Positions 34,594-44,000 of a stretch of DNA of 64,000 bases are shown here, one piece after another. Origin of the DNA: CBDFHV01 sp965247705 (GTDB taxonomy: Bacteria > Pseudomonadota > Alphaproteobacteria > Rhodospirillales > CAMCUA01); the NCBI GenBank assembly GCA_965247705.1, contig CBDFHV010000009.1, positions 28,227 through 92,226 on the forward strand, read 5' to 3'. Numbering within the stretch: the first letter of the stretch is position 1; each line of letters starts with the position of its first letter. The notes beneath the pieces were generated by a model that worked only from the letters and a program-made list of their open reading frames with translations, was not told the origin of the DNA and made no database searches. Both the position numbers and the translations under genes were made by a program.

Positions 34594-35685
34594 TCACAGG
34601 AGCGTTAGCTGGTCCCCGGGCCGGGGCGGCGGGCGGAACCGGCTTTCGTCCAGGGTCGTCTCGGTGGCCCGGCCGGTGGCAAGGCTCAGCCGCCGGCAGG
34701 CCAGTTGAAACCGTGCCGAAAGCATGTCCGCATAGGGCCCCGAGCCGCGCATGCGCGAACCCCATCGGGACACGTAAAGATTCCCGTCCCGGGCTGCCCG
34801 CAGGTGGCCGAGCACCCGCGCCTCGCGGTGCGGTGCATGAACCTTCAGCCACTCGGCGAACAGATCCTTCAATTCCAAGGGCAGCCGCAGCAGGATGTAG
34901 CCGGCGCGGCGGGCCCCGGCGTCCCGCGCCGCCGCCAGGATCTTCTCGAGCTCGGAATCGTTCAGCCCGGGAATCATCGGCGCCGCCATCACGCCGACCG
35001 GAATACCGGCGGCGCTGAGCCGTTCAATGGCCTCCAGGCGCCGGGCGGGCGTCGGTGCACGGGGCTCCATGCGCCGGGCCAGATCGCGATCGAGGGTGGT
35101 GATGGAGACCGCGACCGCGGCCAGGTTGCGGGCCGCCATCCGGGCCAGAAGGTCGAGGTCCCGCAACACCAAGGTGGACTTGGTCACGATGCCAAGGGGA
35201 TGGTTGAAGGCGTCGAGAACCTCGATCACCTGGCGGGTGATGCCATAGGTGCGCTCGATCGGCTGATAGGGATCCGTGTTGGTGCCCATGGCCATGAGCT
35301 TGCACTGATAGCCGGGACGGCGCAGTTCCCGATTCAGCACCGCCGGCAGGTTCGGCTTGGCGAACAGGCGGCTCTCGAAATCGAGGCCCGGCGACAGGCC
35401 CATGTAGGCATGGGTGGTGCGGGCGAAACAATAGATGCATCCATGCTCGCATCCCCGGTAGGGGTTGATCGAGCGGTCGAACGGCACGTCGGGAGACCGG
35501 TTTCGCGTAATCGCGCTACGGCAGGCTTCCAGAGTAACCGTCGTTCGCAGAGGCTCTGGAGCATGGTCGGCCGTCGACTGCCAACCGTCGTCCACGTGCA
35601 GCCGTTCCTCGCGTTCGAACCGCCCGCAAGCATTGCTTACGGCCCCGCGGCCCTTTTGCGGAAGATATGGAAGGACATCGATCAT
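34594..35685 (-). CDS. radical SAM protein, PA0069/SplB-like family
   Basis: 363 residues. The radical SAM motif CEHGCIYCFA (near 79-88) follows SINPYRGCEHG, and AMGTNTDPYQPIERTYGITRQVIEVL is characteristic of the PA0069/Rv2578c branch of the spore-photoproduct-lyase-like group (COG1533). The reaction of this branch is not established; the relationship to a DNA photoproduct repair enzyme suggests a nucleic acid role. A LexA-type box lies 25-39 bases upstream of the ATG, over the predicted transcription start, so the gene is likely induced by DNA damage. Confidence 0.85.
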   Translation of the reverse strand: MIDVLPYLPQKGRGAVSNACGRFEREERLHVDDGWQSTADHAPEPLRTTVTLEACRSAITRNRSPDVPFDRSINPYRGCEHGCIYCFARTTHAYMGLSPGLDFESRLFAKPNLPAVLNRELRRPGYQCKLMAMGTNTDPYQPIERTYGITRQVIEVLDAFNHPLGIVTKSTLVLRDLDLLARMAARNLAAVAVSITTLDRDLARRMEPRAPTPARRLEAIERLSAAGIPVGVMAAPMIPGLNDSELEKILAAARDAGARRAGYILLRLPLELKDLFAEWLKVHAPHREARVLGHLRAARDGNLYVSRWGSRMRGSGPYADMLSARFQLACRRLSLATGRATETTLDESRFRPPPRPGDQLTLL

Positions 35686-35709
35686 CTTCCAAGATTAACG
35701 TCGTGGTGC

Positions 35710-35738
35710 GAACAAATCAAGAACATTTGTGTATCATA
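35710..35738 (-). promoter_or_regulatory. LexA (SOS) box and -10 element
   Basis: GAAC-AAATCAA-GAAC at 35710-35724 (GTTC-N7-GTTC on the minus strand) is the alphaproteobacterial LexA operator with an AT-rich spacer. A TATGAT -10 for the minus strand lies at 35738-35733, eight bases upstream of the box, so the operator covers about +2 to +17. It is also within reach of the divergent glycosyltransferase promoter. Confidence 0.75.
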
Positions 35739-35784
35739 CGACGACGGGGTTGTCCCGCTGTTGTACTGGCGGTACAGCCGGGCG

Positions 35785-36459
35785 GTGCTGAGCATCGTCA
35801 TCCCGACCTGGAACGCCGCCGCCGTCCTCGGCGCCACCCTGGACTCCATCGTCCCGGCGGACTTCGCGCGGGAGGTCCTGGTCGTCGATGGGGGGTCGAC
35901 GGACGGCACGCCGGAACTGGCGGAACGGTGGGGCGCGCGGGTCATCGAGAGTGCGCGGGGACGCGGCCACCAGCTCCGCGCCGGCGCGGCGTTGGCGGAG
36001 GGCGAGTGGCTCCTGTTCCTGCACGCCGACACCCGCCTTGGCGAGGGCTGGTCCGATGCGGTCGCCCACTTCGCCGACTTTCCCCTCAACCGGCATCGCG
36101 CCGCGGTGTTCCGATTCGCCCTCGACGATCCGTCGGCCGCCGCCCGACGCCTGGAACGCATGGTTGCCTGGCGCGGCCGGGTTCTCGGCCTTCCCTATGG
36201 CGATCAGGGCCTGCTGCTGGTGCGCGGATTCTATGAGCGGCTGGGCGGCTTCAGGCCGTGGGTCCTGATGGAGGACGTGGATTTGGTGCGGCGAATCGGG
36301 CGGCGGGATCTGGTGACGCTCGACCTGCCGGCCATAACATCCGCCGCCCGCTATCGGCGCGAGGGATACCTGCTGCGCCCGGCCCGCAATCTGGCGTGCC
36401 TGGGGCTTTACTTCCTGGGTATGCCGCCGCGACTGATCGAGAGGGTCTACCGGTGGTGA
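35785..36459 (+). CDS. glycosyltransferase, TIGR04283 family
   Basis: 224-residue GT-A fold enzyme. SIVIPTWNAAAVLGATLDSI opens it; VVDGGSTDGTPELA is the nucleotide-sugar motif; FLHADTRLGEGW holds the DxD-like HADT. The late MEDVDLVRRI is typical. TIGR04283 is labelled arsenosugar biosynthesis because of its usual neighbours. GTG at 35785 fits the family N-terminus; the frame is open far upstream. It overlaps the next gene (GTGA). Confidence 0.85.
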   Translation: MLSIVIPTWNAAAVLGATLDSIVPADFAREVLVVDGGSTDGTPELAERWGARVIESARGRGHQLRAGAALAEGEWLLFLHADTRLGEGWSDAVAHFADFPLNRHRAAVFRFALDDPSAAARRLERMVAWRGRVLGLPYGDQGLLLVRGFYERLGGFRPWVLMEDVDLVRRIGRRDLVTLDLPAITSAARYRREGYLLRPARNLACLGLYFLGMPPRLIERVYRW

Positions 36460-37070
36460 CCACGGGGACCCTGGTGATCTTCGTCAAGACGCCGCGGCTG
36501 GGCGCGGTGAAACGGCGCCTGGCCCGGGACATCGGCCCAATCGCGGCGGTGCGGTTCTACCGGACCTGCCTGAGGACCGTGATCGGGCGTCTGTCGCCGG
36601 GGCAGGCCTGGCGATCCTGCCTCGCGGTCACCCCGGACCGGGACATCGCCCGACGCGGGTTCTGGAACACACCCATCGACCGGTTCCCGCAAGGGACTGG
36701 CGATCTGGGGCGCCGTATGGGGCTCGCCTTCCGGCTCGGCGGTCCCGGGCCAGTGGTGATCGTCGGCAGCGACATTCCGGGCATCGAGAGGCGACACATC
36801 GCGGAAGCCTTCCGGCGGTTGCGGCACCACGATGCCGTGTTCGGCCCCTCTCCCGACGGCGGCTACTGGCTGGTCGGGCTCCGCGGCCCCTACCACGCCC
36901 GCAATGCTTTCCGGAACGTGCGCTGGTCCAGCCCCAGTGCCTTCTCCGACACGCGGAGAAATCTTCCCGCGACAGCGCGGATTTTCCTGCTGGAAGCCTT
37001 GGAGGACGTCGACGACGGACGCTCCTGGCGCCGCTGGCGCGCTTCCGCTTCGCCGCCTACTTCACGGTAA
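36456..37070 (+). CDS. TIGR04282/DUF2064 family glycosyltransferase-like protein
   Basis: 204 residues. LVIFVKTPRLGAVKRRLARDIG, a CofC/MobA-like nucleotidyl- or glycosyl-transfer fold, then IVGSDIPGIERRHIAEAF and FGPSPDGGYWLVGL. This protein almost always pairs with TIGR04283, as here. The start GTG overlaps the previous stop. The arsenosugar genes arsS and arsM normally cited for the name are not in this window. Its 3' end overlaps the convergent universal stress gene by 14 bases. Confidence 0.83.
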   Translation: MTTGTLVIFVKTPRLGAVKRRLARDIGPIAAVRFYRTCLRTVIGRLSPGQAWRSCLAVTPDRDIARRGFWNTPIDRFPQGTGDLGRRMGLAFRLGGPGPVVIVGSDIPGIERRHIAEAFRRLRHHDAVFGPSPDGGYWLVGLRGPYHARNAFRNVRWSSPSAFSDTRRNLPATARIFLLEALEDVDDGRSWRRWRASASPPTSR

Positions 37071-37491
37071 CGCAAGTGCAGGGCGCGAGCCGCGCCACCG
37101 CATGGGCGGTGCTGCCGGAGACGAGGGCCTGAAGGTCGCCGGTCCCCCGGTCGCCCATGACGATCATGTCCACGTCATAGGCCTTGGCGTGTTCCACGAC
37201 GGTGGCCGCGGGATCGCCGAACAGGGAAATGGCGATGACATTCTTCACCCCCAGGGACGCTGCGCGCGCCTTGGCCTGACGCAGTGTTTCGTCCACTTCG
37301 GACCGCAAGATGGCCTGTTCGTCGAGACGGACATGCTCGACCTCGGACCAGCGCTTCAGCCCTTCGCTCAAACGCGGCACCACATGGATGATCTGGACCT
37401 CGGCGTCGTATTTCTCCGCCAGATCGCAGGCGAAGGTCAGCGCCTTCGACGCCTGTTCGGAGCCGTCGTAGGGCACCAGGATCGCGCGCAC
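37057..37491 (-). CDS. universal stress protein
   Basis: 144 residues, single UspA domain. It begins VRAILVPYDGSEQASKAL, and the ATP-binding loop GDRGTGDLQALVSGSTAHAVA is complete, so it is probably an ATP-binding type. The GTG at 37491 has GGGGAA upstream. It follows the CBS-BON gene by 26 bases on the same strand, and both are likely part of a stress unit. Confidence 0.9.
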   Translation of the reverse strand: MRAILVPYDGSEQASKALTFACDLAEKYDAEVQIIHVVPRLSEGLKRWSEVEHVRLDEQAILRSEVDETLRQAKARAASLGVKNVIAISLFGDPAATVVEHAKAYDVDMIVMGDRGTGDLQALVSGSTAHAVARLAPCTCVTVK

Positions 37492-37517
37492 AGTCCGATT
37501 TCCCCGATCGTAGTTCG

Positions 37518-38207
37518 TCAGGCCGTGCCGAAGCGGAAGATGCCGAGATGGCTGTCGACCGACGCGACGCCGGGCACGCTTTCGCAGGCTACCCGCACGG
37601 CTTCCCGTTCCTCCTGGGAATAGACGAAACCCCACAGGTGAACCACCGCGTCGGTGACCACGACACTGACGTGGGTATCGGTGGCCACGTCGATCTCGCG
37701 GATGGCGCGAAGTACCTGTTCGCGGAGGGTTCGGTCGTCCATGGTGCCGGGCTTGACCTCGACCGGGCCGGCGGACACCAGTGCTCGAATAACGTCGGCC
37801 CGGCTGACGACGCCTTGTACCGTGTCGTCCTCCACCACCGGCACCCGTTTGATCCCGTGCTGCTCCAGAAGCTGAGCGATGCGCTCGACGGGGGTGTCCG
37901 GCGGGACGGTCACGACGACCCGACTCATGACATCGGCGGCTCGGGTGCCGTGGGTCTTTACGTATTCCTCCGCCTTCTCCTCAGGCGACGCCAGCAGCCG
38001 CAGCCACCAGGAACGGTGGCGCAGCGTTCCCGTTTCGGGTCGGCGCAGAAGGTCTCCCTCGCTGATCATGCCGACGATCTTTCCCGCCTCGTCCAGGACG
38101 GGGGCGGCGCTGATGTGCCGGTCCATGAGGGTCTTTGCCACATCGCCGACCGTCGTATCCGGCCTGACGGAGACCACGTCCGTCGTCATGATGTCCCGCG
38201 CTTGCAT
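37518..38207 (-). CDS. CBS domain pair plus BON domain protein
   Basis: 229 residues. Two CBS domains (about 7-60 and 90-145: ARDIMTTDVVSVRPDTTV; AADVMSRVVVTVPPDTPV) are followed by a BON domain (about 150-220: LREQVLRAIREID, HVSVVVTDAVVHLWGFV). CBS pairs bind adenine nucleotides; BON domains bind lipids or membranes. The family is often linked to stress or energy state, and here sits before a universal stress gene. Confidence 0.9.
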   Translation of the reverse strand: MQARDIMTTDVVSVRPDTTVGDVAKTLMDRHISAAPVLDEAGKIVGMISEGDLLRRPETGTLRHRSWWLRLLASPEEKAEEYVKTHGTRAADVMSRVVVTVPPDTPVERIAQLLEQHGIKRVPVVEDDTVQGVVSRADVIRALVSAGPVEVKPGTMDDRTLREQVLRAIREIDVATDTHVSVVVTDAVVHLWGFVYSQEEREAVRVACESVPGVASVDSHLGIFRFGTA

Positions 38208-38433
38208 GGTACGTCCTTCCGGCCTTGCAATGCCGCCGAATTCGGCATCCTGTCCACCGTACCTACCATCTCACAGGATCGAACCGAATGAATTGACAGC
38301 GGTCAAATCCGCTTTCGGGACGGGGAGTGGCGATTATCCCGAGCGTGGCCCCGAAGCCCCATGTCGCCCGATCGCCCGCCGTTACCTCATGCGCCACCGG
38401 ATCGATTGCTCCTCCCGCCCCTGTCGGGGAATG

Positions 38434-38462
38434 TTGCAAAACGCCCGTGAAATTGCTATGGT
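38434..38462 (+). promoter_or_regulatory. predicted promoter of a small RNA
   Basis: TTGCAA at 38434-38439, 17-base spacer, TATGGT at 38457-38462. The -10 is identical to that of the etf promoter in this window. Start point predicted near 38466-38470. Confidence 0.6.
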
Positions 38463-38465
38463 GGC

Positions 38466-38550
38466 GTTGGTAGCCCTTCGGGGTTATCCGACAGCAAGAG
38501 CAAAACTTTGAGGGAGGTTTCGAACGGCAACGTGCGAAACCTCTTTTTTT
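38466..38550 (+). ncRNA. putative small RNA gene
   Basis: About 85 bases in the 391-base gap between the CBS-BON gene and the DMT transporter, opposite in strand to both. It has a good promoter, a first hairpin (38466-38492) closed by a C(UUCG)G tetraloop, a single-stranded A-rich linker (38493-38513), and a strong intrinsic terminator. No open frame of note lies in it and no plus-strand gene follows for 1.7 kb. I do not recognise it as a known RNA family. Bases 38208-38433 of the gap and 38551-38598 show nothing further. Confidence 0.6.
38514..38550 (+). terminator. intrinsic terminator of the small RNA
   Basis: GAGGTTTCG and CGAAACCTC form a 9-bp stem; after an A-G mismatch it continues ACG-GCAA-CGT, a GNRA-capped tip. 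Seven T follow at 38544-38550. On the other strand no T-run follows. Confidence 0.85.
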
Positions 38551-38598
38551 GCGCCTGCAGGGCTGGCTTTTTGTGGGCCAATCCGCCCCTTATCCGAA

Positions 38599-39516
38599 TC
38601 ATTGCGCCTCCGTCGACCGCGGCGCCGTGGCGTCGGGTTGGAGCTTGCGTTCCCGCACCGCGACATAGGCGGCGGCGGCGAAGATCATGGTGCCGCCGAT
38701 CCAGGTCCACAGCGCCGGAACCTCGTCGAACCAGACATAGCCGATCGCGCTCGACCAGATTAGAAGCGTGAATTGCACCGGCGTCAGCACGGTGACGTCC
38801 GCTCGCTTGAAGGCGCCGACGAGCATCAGGTTGGCGAGGTTCCCCAGGCAGGCCAGTCCGAAAGGCCAGGCCAGCACCCCCATGGACGGGGTCGTCCAGA
38901 CGAACGTCGCGATTACTCCGGAGACGGGCACCATTCCCATGATACCGAAGAGGGTGATGGTCGCCGCCGATTCCGTCTTCGACAGGATCTTGATGACGAT
39001 CATCGTGGTGCCCCAGGCGGCTGCCGAGCCCAAGGCGACCGCGGCCCCCAGGTCCAGAGCCACGACCCCCGGCCGCAGGATCAAGAGGGCGCCGACCACC
39101 CCGGCCGCGAGCGCCACCATGCGCCGTGCCCGGATGGTCTCGTGCAGCACCAGAACGGCCAGCAAGGTCGCCCACAGGGGCGCCGAGAACCGCAGGGCCG
39201 CCACCTTGGCCAACGGCGCCAGGCTTACCGCCCAATACAAGAGCAGCATGGATGCTCCATGCAGCGCCCCGCGCAGTCCCAGCAAGCCGAGACGCGGGCT
39301 CCTCAGCAGGCCGCTCCCCTGGCGGGCGATCCAGGGCGCGAACAGAAGGACCCCAAATACGGCACGCAGAAAGGACACTTCGAAGGGGTGGACCGTCGCC
39401 GACAGGGACTTGACGATGGCATTCATCGCCGCCCCGCAGAGGGACGCGGAGAGGGCCAGGAGGAGGGCCAGAACGACCGGCGAGAAACGGTCCAGGAGCC
39501 TGGCGTACGAGATCAT
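38599..39516 (-). CDS. DMT family transporter (EamA)
   Basis: About 305 residues with ten hydrophobic segments in two EamA repeats (first half AAMNAIVKSLSATVHPFEVSFLRAVFG; second half GSAAAWGTTMIVIKILSKTESAATITLFGIMG). Probable exporter of a metabolite; substrate unknown. ATG at 39516 is chosen; ATG at 39558 would add 14 residues. A longer antisense-like frame across the small RNA region is not real. Confidence 0.87.
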   Translation of the reverse strand: MISYARLLDRFSPVVLALLLALSASLCGAAMNAIVKSLSATVHPFEVSFLRAVFGVLLFAPWIARQGSGLLRSPRLGLLGLRGALHGASMLLLYWAVSLAPLAKVAALRFSAPLWATLLAVLVLHETIRARRMVALAAGVVGALLILRPGVVALDLGAAVALGSAAAWGTTMIVIKILSKTESAATITLFGIMGMVPVSGVIATFVWTTPSMGVLAWPFGLACLGNLANLMLVGAFKRADVTVLTPVQFTLLIWSSAIGYVWFDEVPALWTWIGGTMIFAAAAYVAVRERKLQPDATAPRSTEAQ

Positions 39517-39618
39517 GGCGGCGCCACGGCCGTAACCATGGCCGTCCCCACGGGACATTCGATCCGATTGGCGCGTGTTGGCCCTGAACGGGCGGCAACC
39601 GTGACAGACGATATAGCG

Positions 39619-40149
39619 TTAGGCCCGTCGCTGTCGGGGGTCGTCGGACGGTTCCCGTGGCCCCAGGGATTCCAATAGGTCGTCCCCTTCCGATTCGGCG
39701 TAAAGGCCGAGATTTCGGGGTTCGACGCCCAAAAGACTACACAGCTGAACAATCTCGATCTGATCGGTGAGGGCCTTCTCGCCCTTCGACTCGCTCACGG
39801 CGCAGCAAATTCGCACCATAAGATCCGCCGCTTCCGCATCATTGGCCACGGCTAACACGGCCTTGACCGCCCGTTGCCGACCCTTGCGCGGCGATTGCCC
39901 GATGGCGTCGATGAAATCGTTGAACATGTTCACGCCCTCGTGGGGATCGAACACCTTCAGGGCCTCGAGGGTTTCCAGAATCTGGTCCACCCGGGCGCGC
40001 TCGGGCAGGGTGACCTTGCCATCGGCGAACGCCACCAATGCACAGGCCCCCATGGTCGCCCGAAGGAAAGGGCGATTGCGTTGTCGTTCCAGGTGCCCCT
40101 GATAGCGGTCCACAAGCGACCGCAGAAACCCTGTCATGGCCTCCCCCAT
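39619..40149 (-). CDS. TerB family tellurite-resistance-like protein
   Basis: About 176 residues, all helical, with the TerB features ALVAFADGKVTLPERARVDQILETL and DPHEGVNMFNDFIDAI. TerB-like domains bind metal ions and are found in stress and phage-defence related complexes. It stands alone here, without other ter genes. Start at 40149 or 40137; a GGGGGAGG lies too close to the second for a normal spacing. Confidence 0.8.
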   Translation of the reverse strand: MGEAMTGFLRSLVDRYQGHLERQRNRPFLRATMGACALVAFADGKVTLPERARVDQILETLEALKVFDPHEGVNMFNDFIDAIGQSPRKGRQRAVKAVLAVANDAEAADLMVRICCAVSESKGEKALTDQIEIVQLCSLLGVEPRNLGLYAESEGDDLLESLGPREPSDDPRQRRA

Positions 40150-40244
40150 GCACCGACCGTGGATCATCATAGCGTCTGGGACTGCATATGCCGAGTCGCC
40201 CGGGACCCCTTGCGACGGGCCGCGCCGCCGCTACCATAGTTCCC

Positions 40245-40934
40245 ATGTGCGGCCGGTACACGCAGGCGATGAGTTGGGACGAGATGGTCCGGCTCTATCG
40301 CATCACCGAAACGGCGCGGGCGCCCAACCTGCGGCCTCGCTACAACGTCGCCCCGACCCAGGAAGTTCCCATTGTGCGCCGCACCGCCGCCGGCGGCCGG
40401 GAACTGGCCATGGTCAGGTGGGGCCTGGTGCCGTCCTGGGCCCGGGACAAAGCCATCGCCTCCAAGCTGATCAACGCCCGCGCCGAAACGGTCACGGAAA
40501 AGCCGTCCTTCCGATCCGCGTTCCGGGCCAGACGCTGCCTGGTGGCCGCGGACGGCTTCTATGAATGGCAGGCCGTCAACGGCGCCAAGCAGCCTCACCG
40601 CATCGTATTGCGGGATCGTGGGGGCTTCGCCTTCGCCGGCCTCTGGGAACGTTGGGACAAGGCCGCCGAATCCGGCCCCCTGGAGACATGCACGATCATC
40701 ACGACGGTCGCCAATGACGACATCAAGGCAATCCATGGCCGCATGCCGGTGATCCTGGATCCTTCGGGCTATGATGCGTGGCTTGACGTGACGTCAAGCG
40801 CACCCGCGGCGGCCGCTCGCTTGCTTCGCCCGTTTCCAGTGGGGCGGCTCGAGGCCTACCCCGTGGACACTCGGGTCAACAACGTCCGTAACGACGATCC
40901 CGACTGCGTGGCCCCCCTCCTGCGCCTGCTGTGA
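40245..40934 (+). CDS. yedK: SRAP (HMCES/YedK) abasic-site crosslinking protein
   Basis: 229 residues starting MCGRYTQ, the catalytic Cys2 exposed after Met removal. YNVAPTQEVPIV, INARAETVTEKPSFRSAF, CLVAADGFYEWQ and IHGRMPVIL are the SRAP motifs. It traps abasic sites in single-stranded DNA by a covalent link. The start must be 40245 because Cys2 is required. No LexA box is visible upstream despite the family's old SOS label. Confidence 0.93.
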   Translation: MCGRYTQAMSWDEMVRLYRITETARAPNLRPRYNVAPTQEVPIVRRTAAGGRELAMVRWGLVPSWARDKAIASKLINARAETVTEKPSFRSAFRARRCLVAADGFYEWQAVNGAKQPHRIVLRDRGGFAFAGLWERWDKAAESGPLETCTIITTVANDDIKAIHGRMPVILDPSGYDAWLDVTSSAPAAAARLLRPFPVGRLEAYPVDTRVNNVRNDDPDCVAPLLRLL

Positions 40935-40948
40935 ACGCCAAGCGCCGG

Positions 40949-40981
40949 ACTATCCTCGCGCATGATATTCGCGAGGATAGT
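40949..40981. repeat. 12-bp inverted repeat after the SRAP gene
   Basis: ACTATCCTCGCG and CGCGAGGATAGT flank a 9-base loop 14 bases after the SRAP stop. No T-run follows. It may be a processing or termination hairpin for the SRAP message or an operator for the histidine kinase gene. Confidence 0.55.
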
Positions 40982-41068
40982 GAACCGGTTGCACTTTGGC
41001 TGACATTATTCATGCCGTGTGTCGTCACGGGCTGTCGCCCCGGACGGGCACGGCATGGGAGTTACCAG

Positions 41069-44000
41069 GTGCCAGTCAAATCGAGCAGCCAGATGCAAGG
41101 CCTGCGGCGGCGCTGGAATTGCCGGCTGGCGGGCGCCTGCGGTTTCCAGACCGCGACCGCTTCGTTCGCGGCGGCGGCGCAGACCGAGGCCGGCTGGAAC
41201 GCCCCATCGCTTTCCCAAGTCCAGTGGCCGAATTCCCACGTTATGCTCGATTGGAGCCTGGGCGCGGTTCTGGTCCTGCTCTCCTTGCTCGTTGGTGTCT
41301 GCCTGTACCTGAACCGGCGACTGGGCAAGGCCGTACGAGCCCGGACAACGGCCCTGACGGAGTACGAAAGTCGGTATCGGGAGTTCGCCGAAACCGCCGC
41401 CCATTGGCTGTGGGAGATGGACCCCGAGCTGCGGTTTACCTGGGTCAGCGACAGTTTTAAGTCGGCAACGGGCCTGTCTCCGTCCGACGTCATCGGCCAC
41501 ACCCGCTGGGACGCGGCCGGTGTGGCGGAGATAACCGGTAATTGGTTCGAACACCGGGAAATCCTGAGTCGGCGCCTGGCGTTCGAGGATTTTCGGTACG
41601 GATACCGCGATGGGCTCAACTCCATCCGGTTCGTGGAAATCAGCGGCAAACCCATATTCGACGCGTGCAATACCTTCCTCGGGTATCGGGGAACGGGCCG
41701 GGACGTCAGCGAACGCGTCCGGGCCGACGCCTCCCTCACGGAGCGGGAAGCCGAACTGAGGGGGTTCTATGAGAGCGCGCCCCTGATGATGGGCGTGGTG
41801 GAAATCCATGAAGACGATTTGCGCCACGTGTCCTGCAACCGCTCCTCGGCCACGTTCCTGGGCGCAACCCCCGAGGATTTGCGAGGCAGGCCAACGGCGG
41901 AGGTCGGATTACCGCGGCAGGTGCGAAAGGAATGGCTTCGACACACGCGGCAAGCGGAGCGGACAGAAGTTCCCGTCTCGTTCGAGTACGACCACCCCAC
42001 GAATGACGGGCCGCGCCGGGTATGGGGCGTCATGCGTCGGATCGACGACGGCGATCGCCGCCTCGCCCTATACGTCCTCAACGACGTCACCGAGCAGCGC
42101 CGTACCGAGGCAACCCTGCGCCGCACCGCTCAGATCCTCAGCGAAGTTAGCGCCAACATGCCGGGCATGGTGTTTCAACTGCGTCGCGATGGGAACGGCC
42201 ACGACCGCTTCGAATTTGTCAGCCAGAGTGCCGAGAGTCTGGTCGGCCATTCGAATGAGCGGCTGCTGACCGATGCTTGCTTGCTGAAGGATTCGGTCCT
42301 TCCGGACGATCTGGGTCACTTCCTCGCCTCCCTCATCCACTCCGCTGCATGGGTCGTACCCTGGTCCTGCGAGTTCCGGATCCTGCGGCGCCAAGATCCC
42401 CGTTGGATCCGGGTCAGCGCCACGTCGGCGCGGGCCGAAGACGGCGCCATTGTGTGGGACGGCGTGATGGTCGATATCACCGAGCTGCGCGAGCGAGAGG
42501 ACAGAATTCGCGGCATCATGGAGGCCACCATCGATGCCATCGTCACCATCGACGAAATCGGCGTCATCGAAACGGTCAACCGCTCTACCCAGACCATGTT
42601 CGGCTATGCCGCGGAGCAGTTGTTAGGCCGCAATATCAACATTTTGATGCCTCCTGACTATGCGCGACAACACGGCGACTACCTGCAGCGATACCTCAAG
42701 ACCGGAGAAGCGCGGATCATTGGCTTCGGCCGCGAGGTCGAAGGCCAGCGCAAGGATGGAAGCCGCTTTCCTGTCGATCTGGTGGTCGACGAACTGACGC
42801 CGCAGCAGGGCCGGCGCCGGTTCATCGGCACCTTGCGCGACCTCACGGAATACAAGGCGACCGAAGCCCAACTCCGCCAGGCTCAAAAGATGGAAGCCAT
42901 CGGCCAGCTTACGGGGGGCATCGCCCACGACTTCAACAACCTCTTGGCGGTCATTCTGGGCAATCTCGAATTCCTGGAAGATCACGTCGACCCCTCCGCC
43001 GAAGCCGGGCGATTTCTCGATGGCGCTATCCGCGCCACCAACCGGGGCGCCGAACTCACACAGCACCTGCTGGCTTTCTCGCGCCGCCAGTCGTTGCGGC
43101 CGACCGCGACGAACGTGCCCGAACTGGTCACCGGATTGGCGGAACTTCTGCGACGCACGCTGGGCGAGACCGTTGACGTTCATACCGAGCTGAATTCGGA
43201 TGCCTGGCCCGCCCTGGTGGACTCGGGACAGCTTGAAAGCGCCATCCTCAACCTGGCGCTCAACGCTCGCGACGCCATGGCCGAAGGCGGCCAGGTGACG
43301 GTGAGCGTGACCAATCGGGTCGCGTCCGATCCTGGCGAAGACAGCGCAGCCGAATCAGAAGATGCGTGTTACGTGGAGGTGGCCGTCCGCGACACCGGAT
43401 GCGGTATCGCGCCGACGCACCGGGATCGGGTCTTCGATCCCTTCTTCACGACCAAGGGCGTCGGCAAGGGCAGTGGCCTGGGCCTGAGCATGGTCTACGG
43501 CTTCGTCAAACAGTCCAAGGGACACATTTGCTTGGATAGCGCGGTCGGCGAGGGGACGACGGTGCGCATGCTGCTGCCCCGGGCACCGGCGCCGGACCCG
43601 ACCGTGGACACGACAGGCGATACGGTGGAACAAACGGGGCGCGGCGAGTCAATTCTACTGGTCGAGGACGAATCGCAAGTCCGCGCGCTTACCGGCGCCA
43701 TGCTGCGGGATCTGGGCTATCGGGTGTTGCAAGCCGCCGATGGACCCGAGGGGCTTAGCATCCTCGGCAAGCATCCCGAGGCGGACCTGCTGCTCACCGA
43801 CGTGGCACTGCCCCGTCACATGAACGGCGTCGCCCTGGCCCAACGGGCCCGCTCCCTCAGGCCTCATCTTCGGGTGTTGTTCTGCACCGCGTGCACGGAT
43901 CAGAACTTGATGGACGGTATGCGCCAAGAGCCGGAGTCGCGCCTGATTACCAAACCGTTCCGGCGCCACGCGCTGGCCGCGGCGGTGCGCGAGCTCCTCG

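Noticed and set aside
38456..39598. 380-residue minus-strand frame across the DMT gene and small RNA
   Set aside because: Arg/Gly/Pro-rich shadow frame; the DMT frame has clear membrane segments.
40140..40250. LexA box upstream of the SRAP gene
   Set aside because: No GTTC-N7-GTTC or reverse pattern is found there.
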